Shown here: piece after piece, positions 1 to 7,249 of the stretch
How positions within the stretch are numbered: position 1 is the first letter of the stretch
Layout: each line of letters starts with the position of its first letter
Assembly (NCBI GenBank): GCA_001507425.1
Contig: LMAJ01000001.1
Coordinates: 186,001 to 250,000, forward strand
Reading direction: 5' to 3'
Length of the DNA stretch: 64,000 nucleotides
DNA from: Flavobacteriaceae bacterium CRH
GTDB taxonomy: Bacteria > Bacteroidota > Bacteroidia > Flavobacteriales > Flavobacteriaceae
The notes under the pieces: generated by a model
What the model saw: the letters and a program-made list of their open reading frames with translations, nothing else
Database searches by the model: none
What the model was told of the DNA's origin: nothing
Position numbers and translations under genes: made by a program

Positions 1-965
1 ACCAATTGATAGATGGCTTTTTGCTCTGCAGTAAATTTTCCGTTTGCCGGAATAGTTCTGGTAACATCGGCAGAATAACCGTGGTATTCTGAACCAACAT
101 CCATCAATAATAACTGATTGTCGATTTTGGTGCTGTTGTTTTCTCCGTAATGTAAAATACAACCGTTTGCTCCGGCACCAACAATTGGCGGATAACCTTC
201 GCCTTCGGCACCATAATGTCTGTGAATGTAGGCGTGAATTCCGTCAGCTTCATTTTCGCTCATATCGGGCCCAACTGCTTTCATTACTTCATTGTGGGCA
301 ATACAAGAAAGTTTTACTGATTTGCGCATCAAATCCAGTTCTTCGGGTGTTTTTATTTCTCTAAGCGAGTTGGTGATTTTTCTAAAAAGTTCTAATGAAA
401 GTTCATCTTCTTTTGTAATTCCGGCTTTGTTTTTAAAACTTTCCAATAAACCAAAAAGATCAAAGCCACTTTTGTCATTGCCAATATCTGTTGGGATTTT
501 ATCGTAGATTATTTTATCAAATTTTTTAAGATCGATAGCGAAATCCTTGAAATCTTTACCGTTATAAACCGTCGAAATTCCTAATTTAGATTTTGCTCCG
601 TCGATTCCTAAACGTCTTCCTGTCCACATTTCGCGACTTGCATTTTTTTCTCTCACAAAAAATAATTCCGATTCGCCATTTGCCTGAGCTTCTTTAAAAA
701 TAAATAAAACGGCATCAGCTTCTTTATATCCCGTTAGATAATACATGTCAGGATTTGCGTGGTAATTGTAATTGATGTCTTTTGAAAAAACTCTTTCAAG
801 ATAGGAGAAAACGACAGCTACAGAATTAGCCGGCATTAATGCCCTGAAAGCTTCTCTTCGCCCTTTGTGAAATTCTTTTGAAAGATAATCTTTTGGTAGG
901 TTTTCTTGTGAATGAACTTGAATAAGAGTAGTTAAGAAAGTAAAAAGTAATAGCAATCGCTTCAT
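1..965 (-). CDS. Aminopeptidase P family metallopeptidase (partial, C-terminus cut by window edge)
   Basis: The gene starts at 965 on the minus strand and runs off the left edge, so about 321 residues are present. It begins with a signal peptide (MKRLLLLFTFLTTLIQVHSQ). A creatinase-like N-terminal domain follows (AFRALMPANSVAVV, then NPDMYYLTGY and WTGRRLG), and then the start of the pita-bread catalytic domain (RKSVKLSCIAHNEVMKAVGP, GYPPIVGAGANGCILHY). Two metal-binding aspartates are visible in LLMDVGSEYHGYSADVTRT. The remaining ligands (His, Glu, Glu) lie outside the window. The family removes N-terminal residues preceding proline using two metal ions. The signal peptide places this copy in the periplasm or outside the cell. 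The family call is firm; the exact substrate is unknown. Confidence 0.9.
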   Translation of the reverse strand, partial: MKRLLLLFTFLTTLIQVHSQENLPKDYLSKEFHKGRREAFRALMPANSVAVVFSYLERVFSKDINYNYHANPDMYYLTGYKEADAVLFIFKEAQANGESELFFVREKNASREMWTGRRLGIDGAKSKLGISTVYNGKDFKDFAIDLKKFDKIIYDKIPTDIGNDKSGFDLFGLLESFKNKAGITKEDELSLELFRKITNSLREIKTPEELDLMRKSVKLSCIAHNEVMKAVGPDMSENEADGIHAYIHRHYGAEGEGYPPIVGAGANGCILHYGENNSTKIDNQLLLMDVGSEYHGYSADVTRTIPANGKFTAEQKAIYQL

Positions 966-1226
966 TTTTTGATTTTTTTTGATGATGAATTTTGGTTTTT
1001 TTGTCGATGCAAATTACAAAAAATACAATTGCGTAATGGAATTTAGATCTTGTATTACTATTGTTTTTAAGAAAAATATGTAACTTAGAGATGAGAACAT
1101 ATCAAATTATTGGTTAAAGTTTTTCTGTTTAAAACTTGAAACCGGGCACGAATATTGAGAAATGAATTTTAGAGAGCAATTTTAATCTTCAAAAAAAACA
1201 AATTATTTAATTAAAAAAGACACATT

Positions 1227-1661
1227 ATGAAAAAACATACCATTGCAATCGTTTCGGTTTTAACCTTATTACTTGTTTCATGTATGGCATCAAAAGAAAA
1301 CAAAAGTCCGGCCGGTATTTATGATACAACTTGGGAATTAGAATATATTTCAGGGCCAAGAATTGCTTTTGAAGGATTGTATCCGAATAAAAAACCACAA
1401 ATTACTTTTGATCAGAAAGAAAAAAATGTTTTTGGTAATAACGGATGTAATGGCTACAGTGCGCCATTTACTTTAAGTGGAAATTCTTTGACTTTTGGAG
1501 AGCCGGGACCAAGCACAATGATGTTTTGTGATGGAGGAGGAGAAGCACAATTTTTGCAGCAGATGAAAAAAATCACAAGTTATTCTATTGATAAAGACGG
1601 AAAACTAAATCTAATTCAAGGCGATGTGCCGATGATGCGATTTAAAAAAGTAGCTAAATAA
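1227..1661 (+). CDS. META/HslJ-domain lipoprotein
   Basis: A 144-residue protein with a lipoprotein signal (TLLLVSCMAS, cysteine near residue 19). The body matches the META domain of HslJ-type proteins: WELEYISGPRIAFEG, then the hallmark NNGCNGYSAPFTLSGNSLTF with its paired Gly-Cys-Asn, then a second cysteine in MMFCDGGGEAQFLQQM. The family is mostly uncharacterised; HslJ is linked to envelope stress and heat shock in E. coli. The gene stands alone, faces msrA convergently and ends at a shared hairpin terminator. No good -7 box was found upstream. Confidence 0.85.
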   Translation: MKKHTIAIVSVLTLLLVSCMASKENKSPAGIYDTTWELEYISGPRIAFEGLYPNKKPQITFDQKEKNVFGNNGCNGYSAPFTLSGNSLTFGEPGPSTMMFCDGGGEAQFLQQMKKITSYSIDKDGKLNLIQGDVPMMRFKKVAK

Positions 1662-1686
1662 TTTTAGCTAAAATCCATTTTAAAAT

Positions 1687-1722
1687 AAAAGAGGAAATGA
1701 TTCAGTTCATTTCCCTCTTTTT
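1687..1722. terminator. Bidirectional terminator between META lipoprotein and msrA
   Basis: AAAAGAGGAAATGA pairs with TCATTTCCCTCTTTT (one bulged C) around a short loop and is followed by a T-run. It serves the plus-strand lipoprotein and, read the other way, msrA. Confidence 0.75.
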
Positions 1723-1732
1723 TATTGTTGTT

Positions 1733-2341
1733 TTATTTCTTTTTGAGTTTGTCTTTAAAGACTTTCTCAAATTTTTCTATTTTCGGCTGAATCACCATTT
1801 TGCAATACGGCTGGCTTTTGTTATTCGCATAATAATTCTGATGATAATCTTCTGCTTTATAAAACTTTGTAAAAGGTTCTACTTTAGTTACAATTGGGCT
1901 ATCATAAACTTTTGCTTTGTTAAGCTCTGCAATAATGCTTTGAGCGGCTTTTTTCTGTTCTTCATTTTTATAAAAAATTACAGAACGATATTGAGTTCCA
2001 ACATCTGCGCCTTGTCTGTTTAAAGTTGTAGGATCGTGAACGGTAAAGAAAACCTGAAAAATTTCATTAAGATCTGTTATCGTTTTATCGTATGTTATCT
2101 GAACCACTTCGGTGTGACCGGTTGTTCCAGTGCAAACTTCCTCGTAAGTAGGATTTGCAACTTTTCCTCCTGAAAATCCGGAAACAACAGATTTTACTCC
2201 GTTTAAATTTTCATAAACGGCTTCAACGCACCAGTAACAACCTCCGCCAACGGTAATGGTTTCAAGGTTTGTAGTTTTTTTCGCCTGAGAAAATCCGCTT
2301 AAGGAGAATGCAAAAAGGCAAATAGCAAGTATATTTTTCAT
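1733..2341 (-). CDS. msrA: Peptide-methionine (S)-S-oxide reductase MsrA, exported
   Basis: MsrA reduces the S-diastereomer of methionine sulfoxide in damaged proteins. The catalytic motif GGGCYWC (family form GCFWC) sits just after the signal peptide. The typical TGHTEVVQITYD, VFFTVHDPTTLNRQGADVGTQYRS and EDYHQNYY blocks follow, with a probable recycling cysteine in QPYCKMVI. I start it at 2341 (MKNILAICLFAFSLSGFSQA), which gives 202 residues and a clean signal peptide; an in-frame start at 2380 would add 13 residues overlapping msrB. Only 7 bases separate it from msrB upstream, so the two form an operon. The signal peptide implies repair of envelope proteins. Confidence 0.95.
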   Translation of the reverse strand: MKNILAICLFAFSLSGFSQAKKTTNLETITVGGGCYWCVEAVYENLNGVKSVVSGFSGGKVANPTYEEVCTGTTGHTEVVQITYDKTITDLNEIFQVFFTVHDPTTLNRQGADVGTQYRSVIFYKNEEQKKAAQSIIAELNKAKVYDSPIVTKVEPFTKFYKAEDYHQNYYANNKSQPYCKMVIQPKIEKFEKVFKDKLKKK

Positions 2342-2348
2342 GTGTATA

Positions 2349-2912
2349 TTATTTGTTATCAGGAATAAAATCAAGAGCAATTGAGTTCATACAATAGCGT
2401 TTTCCGGTAGGAGCAGGACCGTCATCAAATAAATGACCTAAATGTCCGCCACAACGCCCGCAAAGAGCTTCAATTCTTTCCATTCCGAGTGAATTATCTG
2501 TTTTGTAAATCACACTTTTTTTATTGTCCTGTTCAAAGAAACTTGGCCATCCGCAGCTGCTTGCAAATTTTGCTCCGGACCTAAAAAGCTTGTTTCCGCA
2601 TGAAGCGCAATAATAAGTTCCTTTTTCATCTGTATTCCAATATTTTCCTGTAAAAGGTCTTTCGGTATCCGCCTGGCGCATCACTGCGTACACATCGTCT
2701 GATAATACTTTTTTCCATTCAGCATCGCTCACATTTAGTTTGGTTGTATCGGTATTAGAATAATATGGATTTCCTGGTTTACTAATTTTGTTTTCCATTG
2801 CAACAGTTTTTGTATTTTGTTTTTTTGAAGATTGTCCGCAAGCTTGAAAAATAAAAAGCGGAATTAAAAAGCAAAGGCTAAAAAATTGGGATTTTGTGTT
2901 CATAATTTTCAT
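2349..2912 (-). CDS. msrB: Peptide-methionine (R)-S-oxide reductase MsrB, lipoprotein
   Basis: MsrB reduces the R-diastereomer of methionine sulfoxide and so complements MsrA. The protein has 187 residues with a lipoprotein signal (LFIFQACGQSS), so it is probably anchored in the envelope. The domain carries the two zinc-binding pairs (YYCASCGNKLF and ALCGRCGGHLGHLFDDGP) and the catalytic cysteine in RYCMNSIALDF. It is the first gene of an msrB-msrA operon with a -7 promoter box at 2934-2941. A second start at 2903 (MNTKSQFF) is equally possible. Together the pair can repair both forms of oxidised methionine outside the cytoplasm. Confidence 0.95.
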   Translation of the reverse strand: MKIMNTKSQFFSLCFLIPLFIFQACGQSSKKQNTKTVAMENKISKPGNPYYSNTDTTKLNVSDAEWKKVLSDDVYAVMRQADTERPFTGKYWNTDEKGTYYCASCGNKLFRSGAKFASSCGWPSFFEQDNKKSVIYKTDNSLGMERIEALCGRCGGHLGHLFDDGPAPTGKRYCMNSIALDFIPDNK

Positions 2913-2933
2913 GAGGCTTTATTTTTGGAATAT

Positions 2934-2941
2934 CAAAGGTA
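2934..2941 (-). promoter_or_regulatory. -7 promoter box for msrB-msrA
   Basis: Minus-strand TACCTTTG matches the Bacteroidota TAnnTTTG box, 21 bases before the first msrB start. Confidence 0.6.
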
Positions 2942-3174
2942 CGACGAGACTTGGTGTGTTGTTGCAGTACATTTTACAATTCGGTTTTTTTTAAGTATGA
3001 TTTAACTTTTCTTATTTACGTTAAATAAACAGCTTTAGTTTTTATGCCTTATTTTAAAAGGTTTTTAAATAATTTGTCTCAATTATAACGCTCAAGATTA
3101 ATGCCTTATGAGAATGCTGTCTCGTTAAACTTTTCACAATCTTTTCTGAGATTTTCAAGCCATTTCTTTTTTCG

Positions 3175-3182
3175 TATTTTTG
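3175..3182 (+). promoter_or_regulatory. -7 promoter box for idi
   Basis: TATTTTTG matches TAnnTTTG and lies 17 bases before the ATG at 3200. It rules out the longer reading frame that begins at 3101. Confidence 0.6.
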
Positions 3183-3199
3183 TTTGTTCAAAATGCCCT

Positions 3200-3727
3200 A
3201 TGATAGAAGAAAACGTAATATTAGTCAATCAAAAAGATGAGCAAATTGGTTTAATGCCAAAATTAGAAGCACATGAAAAAGCGCTTTTGCACCGGGCTTT
3301 TTCGGTTTTTATTTTAAATAGTAACAATGAAATCATGTTACAGCAACGTGCGCATCAAAAATATCATTCACCTTTACTCTGGACTAATACTTGTTGCAGT
3401 CATCAGCGCGAAGGCGAAACTAACATCGAAGCCGGAAGCAGAAGATTGTTTGAAGAAATGGGTTTTAAAACCGAGTTGAAAGAGCTGTTTCATTTTATAT
3501 ATAAAGCGCCTTTTGATAATGGTTTGACAGAACACGAACTTGATCATGTCATGATTGGGTATTATAATGACAATCCGCAAATAAATTTAGATGAAGTTGA
3601 GGATTGGAAATGGATGAAAATTGAAGATATTAAAGCAGATATTGAAAAACAGCCCGAAATTTATACCGTATGGTTCAAGATAATTTTTGATGAATTTTAT
3701 CATTTTTTAGAAGACCATAAAATTTAA
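3200..3727 (+). CDS. idi: Isopentenyl-diphosphate delta-isomerase (type I)
   Basis: Type I IDI is a Nudix-fold enzyme that interconverts isopentenyl and dimethylallyl diphosphate for isoprenoid synthesis (quinones, carotenoids). It has 175 residues from the ATG at 3200. Visible motifs are the catalytic cysteine in LLWTNTCCSHQREGE, the Nudix-like AGSRRLFEEMGF, and the C-terminal HELDHVMIGYY and EVEDWKWMKIEDI with metal-binding and catalytic acids. An in-frame start at 3101 would add 33 residues unlike the family and would include the promoter, so it is rejected. A 21-base gap leads into the PTPS-family gene, suggesting cotranscription. Confidence 0.95.
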   Translation: MIEENVILVNQKDEQIGLMPKLEAHEKALLHRAFSVFILNSNNEIMLQQRAHQKYHSPLLWTNTCCSHQREGETNIEAGSRRLFEEMGFKTELKELFHFIYKAPFDNGLTEHELDHVMIGYYNDNPQINLDEVEDWKWMKIEDIKADIEKQPEIYTVWFKIIFDEFYHFLEDHKI

Positions 3728-3748
3728 CCAAACTAACCAAAAACCTAA

Positions 3749-4159
3749 ATGAGAGTAACCATATCAAGAAAAGCACATTTTAATGCTGCACATCGATTGC
3801 ATAGGAAGGATTGGACATTTGAAAAAAACGATGCTGTTTTTGGAAAATGCAACAATCCTAATTTTCATGGTCACAATTATGGTTTAACAGTTAGTGTTAC
3901 AGGAAAAATTGACCCGGAAACTGGTTTTGTTTTAGATGTGAAAGTATTAGCGGATATTATACGTGAAGAAGTAGAAATACCGTTTGATCACAAAAACCTG
4001 AATCTGGATGTTTCGGAATTTCAGGATTTGAATCCAACAGCTGAAAATATTGCCGTTGTGATATGGAATAAAATTAGAAAAAGAATTCAACCCGATTTTG
4101 ATTTAGAAATCGTTTTGAATGAAACGGATCGCAATTTTGTAACTTATAAAGGAGAATAA
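3749..4159 (+). CDS. 6-pyruvoyl-tetrahydropterin synthase family protein (PTPS-II-like signature)
   Basis: A 136-residue protein of the PTPS/QueD fold. Zinc ligands are the histidine in NAAHRLH and the pair in FHGHNYG. The catalytic cysteine sits in FGKCNNPNFHGH. The spacing is C-x5-HGH, the pattern described for true pyruvoyl-tetrahydropterin synthases (PTPS-II), whereas QueD normally has C-x3-HGH. The C-terminus LNETDRNFVTYKGE also resembles animal PTPS. It may therefore make tetrahydropterin cofactor rather than queuosine precursor, although it would usually be auto-annotated as QueD. It is followed after 3 bases by bcp. Confidence 0.85.
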   Translation: MRVTISRKAHFNAAHRLHRKDWTFEKNDAVFGKCNNPNFHGHNYGLTVSVTGKIDPETGFVLDVKVLADIIREEVEIPFDHKNLNLDVSEFQDLNPTAENIAVVIWNKIRKRIQPDFDLEIVLNETDRNFVTYKGE

Positions 4160-4162
4160 TAA

Positions 4163-4621
4163 ATGTCATTAAAAATAGGAGATATAGTTCCGAATTTTAC
4201 TGCAAAGAATAGTCACGGAGAAGTTTTTGAAAGCAAAAGTATTTTAGGACGAAAGCCGGTTGTAATTTATTTTTATCCAAAAGATAATACACCAGGCTGT
4301 ACTACTGAAGCTTGTAGTTTTAGAGATCAATACGAAGACTTTAAAGATTTAGGTGCTGAAGTTATCGGGATAAGCAGCGATAGCGTAAAATCGCATCATA
4401 AATTTGCCCAAAAGCATGAATTGCCTTTTATATTATTATCAGATCAGGATAAAAAATTAAGACATCTTTTTGGTGTTCGAAATAATTTGTTTGGTCTTTT
4501 ACCAGGAAGAGTAACCTATATAATTGACAGGAATGGCGTTGTGATTTATATTTTTGATAGTATGAATGCGGCCAAGCATATTCCGAAAGCATTGAAAACA
4601 ATTAAAGAATTAGTATCTTAG
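4163..4621 (+). CDS. bcp: Thioredoxin-dependent thiol peroxidase (BCP/PrxQ peroxiredoxin)
   Basis: A 152-residue cytoplasmic peroxiredoxin that reduces hydrogen peroxide and organic hydroperoxides using thioredoxin. The peroxidatic cysteine is in YPKDNTPGCTTEACSFRD and the likely resolving cysteine lies five residues later, as in the BCP/PrxQ subgroup. IGISSDSVKSHHKFAQKHELPF and the arginine in VRNNLFGLLPGRVTYIID are typical. The start codon follows the upstream stop by 3 bases, so it is translated from the idi/PTPS transcript. Confidence 0.95.
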   Translation: MSLKIGDIVPNFTAKNSHGEVFESKSILGRKPVVIYFYPKDNTPGCTTEACSFRDQYEDFKDLGAEVIGISSDSVKSHHKFAQKHELPFILLSDQDKKLRHLFGVRNNLFGLLPGRVTYIIDRNGVVIYIFDSMNAAKHIPKALKTIKELVS

Positions 4622-4664
4622 GTCATAAATTAAGAAGTAATAAATATTAGCCCAAAATAAACTT

Positions 4665-5633
4665 ATGAAACCAAACACATACCCTTTGCAATTTGAGCCC
4701 ATTTTAAAAGACAGAATTTGGGGAGGAGAAAAACTAAAAACAATTCTTAACAAACCCATAACTTCTAAAATTACTGGTGAAAGCTGGGAATTATCAACTG
4801 TAGAAGGCGATGTGAGTGTTGTCTCTAATGGAGTTTTGAAAGGGAAATCATTGATGGAACTTATTGATGAAACACCAAACGAAATTTTAGGAACTGAAGT
4901 TTATAAGCGTTTTGGAAAACAATTTCCGTTACTTTTTAAATATCTTGATGCAAGAGAAGATCTTTCAATTCAAGTTCATCCAAACGATAAATTAGCAAAA
5001 CAGCGTCATAATTCGTTTGGTAAAACCGAAATGTGGTTTGTAACGCAAGCTGATGCCGATGCCCGAATTATTGTTGGATTCAAGGAAAATTCAAGTAAAG
5101 AAGAGTATCTGAAACATTTAAATGATAATACATTAGTTTCTATTTTAGATGACGTAAAAGCAAAAGCCGGAAATGTTTTCTTTTTAGAAACAGGAACCGT
5201 TCACGCTATTGGTGCAGGATTGGTTGTTGCAGAAATTCAGCAAACATCAGACATTACATACCGTTTGTATGACTTTGACCGTGTAGATGCGCAAGGAAAC
5301 AAAAGAGAACTGCACGTAGATTTAGCACTTGATGCTATAAACTATAATAAGGTTGAAACGCAGAAGAAATACGAATCAAAAACAAATACTTCAAACGTTG
5401 TTGTTGATTGCCCTTATTTTACAACCAATTTTATTCCGTTAGAAAGTAAAGTTGAAGTTCAAAAAACAGGAGCATCTTTTACCGTTTACATGTGTATTGA
5501 AGGTAGTTTCGAAATAGAATACGAAGGTTTTAAAAATACGTATATAAAAGGAGATACTATCTTGGTTCCGGCTGAGATAAATACATTTATTTTGAATGGA
5601 AAAGCTTCTATTTTAGAAATTTACATTTCATAG
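4665..5633 (+). CDS. manA: Mannose-6-phosphate isomerase, class I
   Basis: The enzyme interconverts mannose-6-phosphate and fructose-6-phosphate and feeds GDP-mannose for surface glycans. It has 322 residues. The cupin metal ligands are visible: Gln and His in LSIQVHPNDKLA, Glu in GKTEMWFV, and His in ETGTVHAIGAGLV. The active-site arginine region QQTSDITYRLYDFDR follows. The length fits the short bacterial class I form. It lies 43 bases after bcp and may be transcribed with it. Confidence 0.95.
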   Translation: MKPNTYPLQFEPILKDRIWGGEKLKTILNKPITSKITGESWELSTVEGDVSVVSNGVLKGKSLMELIDETPNEILGTEVYKRFGKQFPLLFKYLDAREDLSIQVHPNDKLAKQRHNSFGKTEMWFVTQADADARIIVGFKENSSKEEYLKHLNDNTLVSILDDVKAKAGNVFFLETGTVHAIGAGLVVAEIQQTSDITYRLYDFDRVDAQGNKRELHVDLALDAINYNKVETQKKYESKTNTSNVVVDCPYFTTNFIPLESKVEVQKTGASFTVYMCIEGSFEIEYEGFKNTYIKGDTILVPAEINTFILNGKASILEIYIS

Positions 5634-5655
5634 CGTGTTATAAAAAGATTATATG

Positions 5656-5663
5656 TACTTTTG
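5656..5663 (+). promoter_or_regulatory. -7 promoter box upstream of the 88-residue gene
   Basis: TACTTTTG matches TAnnTTTG and lies 26 bases before the ATG at 5690. Confidence 0.6.
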
Positions 5664-5689
5664 CAGTCGCAAATTAAAATTAAAATAAA

Positions 5690-5956
5690 ATGGCAAACGT
5701 TAAAAATTTAAAGAAAGATATCAATTTCGTATTAGGAGATATTATTGAGGCAATTTACTTATTTGAAATGTCTACATCAGGAAATCCAACTCCGGAAACG
5801 AATGCTTTGATCGATGAAGCTATCGCTGCTTTTGATACTTTGATCACAAAAGTAAATGCAAAGAACGTTGAAAATAAAAAAGCACATTTCAAACAAATAA
5901 ATGTTGAATTGGAAGAAACTGCAAATCAATTGATTACTAAAATCAACGAATTGTAG
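5690..5956 (+). CDS. Small helical protein of unknown function
   Basis: I do not recognise this 88-residue protein. It has no signal peptide, membrane segment or cysteine. It appears almost entirely helical: one long helix from about residue 5 to 27 (KNLKKDINFVLGDIIEAIYL), a Gly-Asn-Pro turn, then two further helices (ALIDEAIAAFDTLITKVNAK and HFKQINVELEETANQLITKI) with heptad-like hydrophobic spacing. It may form a helical bundle or bind a partner. It has its own promoter and precedes the tRNA pair. Confidence 0.75.
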   Translation: MANVKNLKKDINFVLGDIIEAIYLFEMSTSGNPTPETNALIDEAIAAFDTLITKVNAKNVENKKAHFKQINVELEETANQLITKINEL

Positions 5957-6010
5957 TCAAAAAAAAGTGTAAAAAGTTTGATTTTTTTTTGGAAAAACGA
6001 AAAACAGGCT

Positions 6011-6018
6011 TATCTTTG
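6011..6018 (+). promoter_or_regulatory. -7 promoter box of the first tRNA-Thr
   Basis: TATCTTTG, 15 bases before the tRNA. The identical box precedes the second copy. Confidence 0.65.
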
Positions 6019-6033
6019 CACCCGTAATGAGTC

Positions 6034-6107
6034 GCCAGCGTAGCTCAGTTGGCTAGAGCAGCTGATTTGTAATCAGCAGGTCGTGGGTTCGAGTCCCTCC
6101 GCCGGCT
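6034..6107 (+). tRNA. tRNA-Thr (anticodon TGT), copy 1
   Basis: A 74-base cloverleaf without encoded CCA. D-stem GCTC/GAGC, anticodon stem GCTGA/TCAGC around the loop TTTGTAA (anticodon TGT), T-loop TTCGAGT, discriminator T. It has two non-Watson-Crick positions: A4 opposite C in the acceptor stem (GCCAGCG against CGCCGGC) and T opposite T in the T-stem (GTGGG against CCCTC). Both are repeated exactly in copy 2. Confidence 0.95.
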
Positions 6108-6113
6108 CAACAT

Positions 6114-6144
6114 AAAACCATCACTTTTTAGTGGTGGTTTTTTA
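6114..6144 (+). terminator. Terminator of tRNA-Thr copy 1
   Basis: AAAACCATCAC pairs with GTGGTGGTTTT (one G-T pair) around TTTTTA and ends in a T-run. Confidence 0.85.
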
Positions 6145-6190
6145 TTAAAATAACAAGTAAATTTATTTTGGAAAATACAAAAAACCATTT

Positions 6191-6198
6191 TATCTTTG
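6191..6198 (+). promoter_or_regulatory. -7 promoter box of the second tRNA-Thr
   Basis: TATCTTTG, the same sequence and spacing as copy 1. Confidence 0.65.
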
Positions 6199-6213
6199 CA
6201 CCCGTAATGAGTC

Positions 6214-6287
6214 GCCAGCGTAGCTCAGTTGGCTAGAGCAGCTGATTTGTAATCAGCAGGTCGTGGGTTCGAGTCCCTCCGCCGGCT
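6214..6287 (+). tRNA. tRNA-Thr (anticodon TGT), copy 2
   Basis: Identical over all 74 bases to copy 1, including the A-C acceptor mismatch and T-T mismatch in the T-stem. It has its own promoter box and terminator, so it can be expressed independently. Confidence 0.95.
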
Positions 6288-6293
6288 CAACGT

Positions 6294-6325
6294 AAAACCA
6301 TCACTTTTTAGTGATGGTTTTTTTT
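6294..6325 (+). terminator. Terminator of tRNA-Thr copy 2
   Basis: AAAACCATCAC pairs with GTGATGGTTTT and is followed by eight T in total. It differs from copy 1 by one stem base. Confidence 0.85.
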
Positions 6326-6430
6326 ATTTCAAAATTTTCGATTAATCCCAAAATCTGGAATCAGGTTCAAAAGTTGGGGATTAAGCAAAAAGATTAGATA
6401 ATCTGAATAAGAAGAAATCTATATTATAGT

Positions 6431-6496
6431 CCACGGGTTCTAACGTGGAATACATTCGCGATAATTTTATGGTATTCCAACGGTTGAAGTCGTTGG
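6431..6496. repeat. REP-like cluster of three interlocked inverted repeats
   Basis: Three stems sit end to end in a 410-base gene-free gap: CCACG/CGTGG (6431-6448), GGAATAC/GTATTCC (6447-6478) and CCAACG/CGTTGG (6477-6496). The middle stem shares its outer GG and CC with its neighbours, giving a compact multi-hairpin unit. There is no T-run, so it is not a terminator. The rest of 6326-6664 shows nothing gene-like. Confidence 0.55.
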
Positions 6497-6664
6497 CAAT
6501 GTTTACCTTAGTTAAAATCCTTAAACGGTTAAATATGGGTTTGTATTTTGGTAATATATTGAGCTTCAACGGTTAAAAATCTTTGTAATATTTATTGCTT
6601 TAACAGAATAGAATATTAGGGTTTAAACTTTAGAATTTTAAATTTTTTTTCACGAAAATTTTCT

Positions 6665-6672
6665 TATGTTTG
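6665..6672 (+). promoter_or_regulatory. -7 promoter box for the DUF5362-like gene
   Basis: TATGTTTG matches TAnnTTTG, 26 bases before the ATG at 6699. Confidence 0.6.
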
Positions 6673-6698
6673 TTTCTTAACCAAAAATAAATATATAG

Positions 6699-7160
6699 AT
6701 GGAAGAAAATTCAGTTTTCGAAAAATTTGAGTTGCAGCTCGACCAAACTGCAAAAGACTTTTTAAAAGAAGCTACTAAGTGGGCTTATTTTTTAGGTATA
6801 ATAGGTTTTATTGGAGTTGGACTTATGGTAGTGATTGCGCTATTCGCTGGAACTATTTTCTCAGCGATGGGTTCAGGTTTACCTGGTGGAATGGGAATGT
6901 TGGGTAGCTCTTTTGGGGCAATACTAGGATTTTTCTATTTCTTTGTTGCAGCCATTTATTTCTTTCCTGTGTATTATTTATTCAAATTTGCTTCAAACGG
7001 TAAAAAAGCTTTTAGAGAGAATAATTCAGAAGCTCTAACGACATCTTTTGGTTATCTGAAATCACACTACAAGTTTGTTGGAATTTTAATGCTTGCTATA
7101 ATAATATTATATGTGCTGTTGCTTGTATTTGCAGTGGCAGGAGCTTTGTTAGGAAGATAA
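6699..7160 (+). CDS. Small integral membrane protein (DUF5362-like)
   Basis: A 153-residue protein with an acidic cytoplasmic-looking N-terminus (MEENSVFEKFELQLDQTAKD) and three strongly hydrophobic segments at about residues 27-52, 68-95 and 125-150. A Gly/Met-rich loop (SAMGSGLPGGMGMLGSSFGA) lies between the first two. The pattern resembles the Bacteroidota DUF5362 membrane family; this is a recollection, not a search result. Function unknown. It is monocistronic with its own promoter and terminator. Confidence 0.8.
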   Translation: MEENSVFEKFELQLDQTAKDFLKEATKWAYFLGIIGFIGVGLMVVIALFAGTIFSAMGSGLPGGMGMLGSSFGAILGFFYFFVAAIYFFPVYYLFKFASNGKKAFRENNSEALTTSFGYLKSHYKFVGILMLAIIILYVLLLVFAVAGALLGR

Positions 7161-7195
7161 AAAATGCCAATCTAAATGTTGGAATTTTATATAAA

Positions 7196-7226
7196 CAAAA
7201 ACGCCCTGAATTTTCAGGGTGTTTTT
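7196..7226. terminator. Terminator after the DUF5362-like gene
   Basis: AAAAACGCCCTGAA pairs with TCAGGGTGTTTTT around TTT. It lies between convergent genes and could serve both. Confidence 0.85.
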
Positions 7227-7249
7227 ATGTTTTTAACAAGACTCTAAAA

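Larger units (their letters stand above)
6011..6325 (+). repeat. Tandem duplication of a promoter-tRNA-terminator cassette (180-base period)
   Basis: Bases 6011-6111 and 6191-6291 are identical (promoter box, leader and tRNA). The following terminators differ by only a couple of bases. The flanking spacer is more diverged, so the duplication is not brand new, or the tRNA unit is kept identical by conversion or selection. Confidence 0.9.

Noticed and set aside
1697..2023. 108-codon plus-strand frame with hydrophobic translation
   Set aside because: It is antisense to msrA and its Phe/Ile-rich text is a mirror of AT-rich codons; it also starts inside the terminator.
6381..6569. 62-codon minus-strand frame
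   Set aside because: It runs through the REP-like hairpins, has no promoter and resembles no protein.
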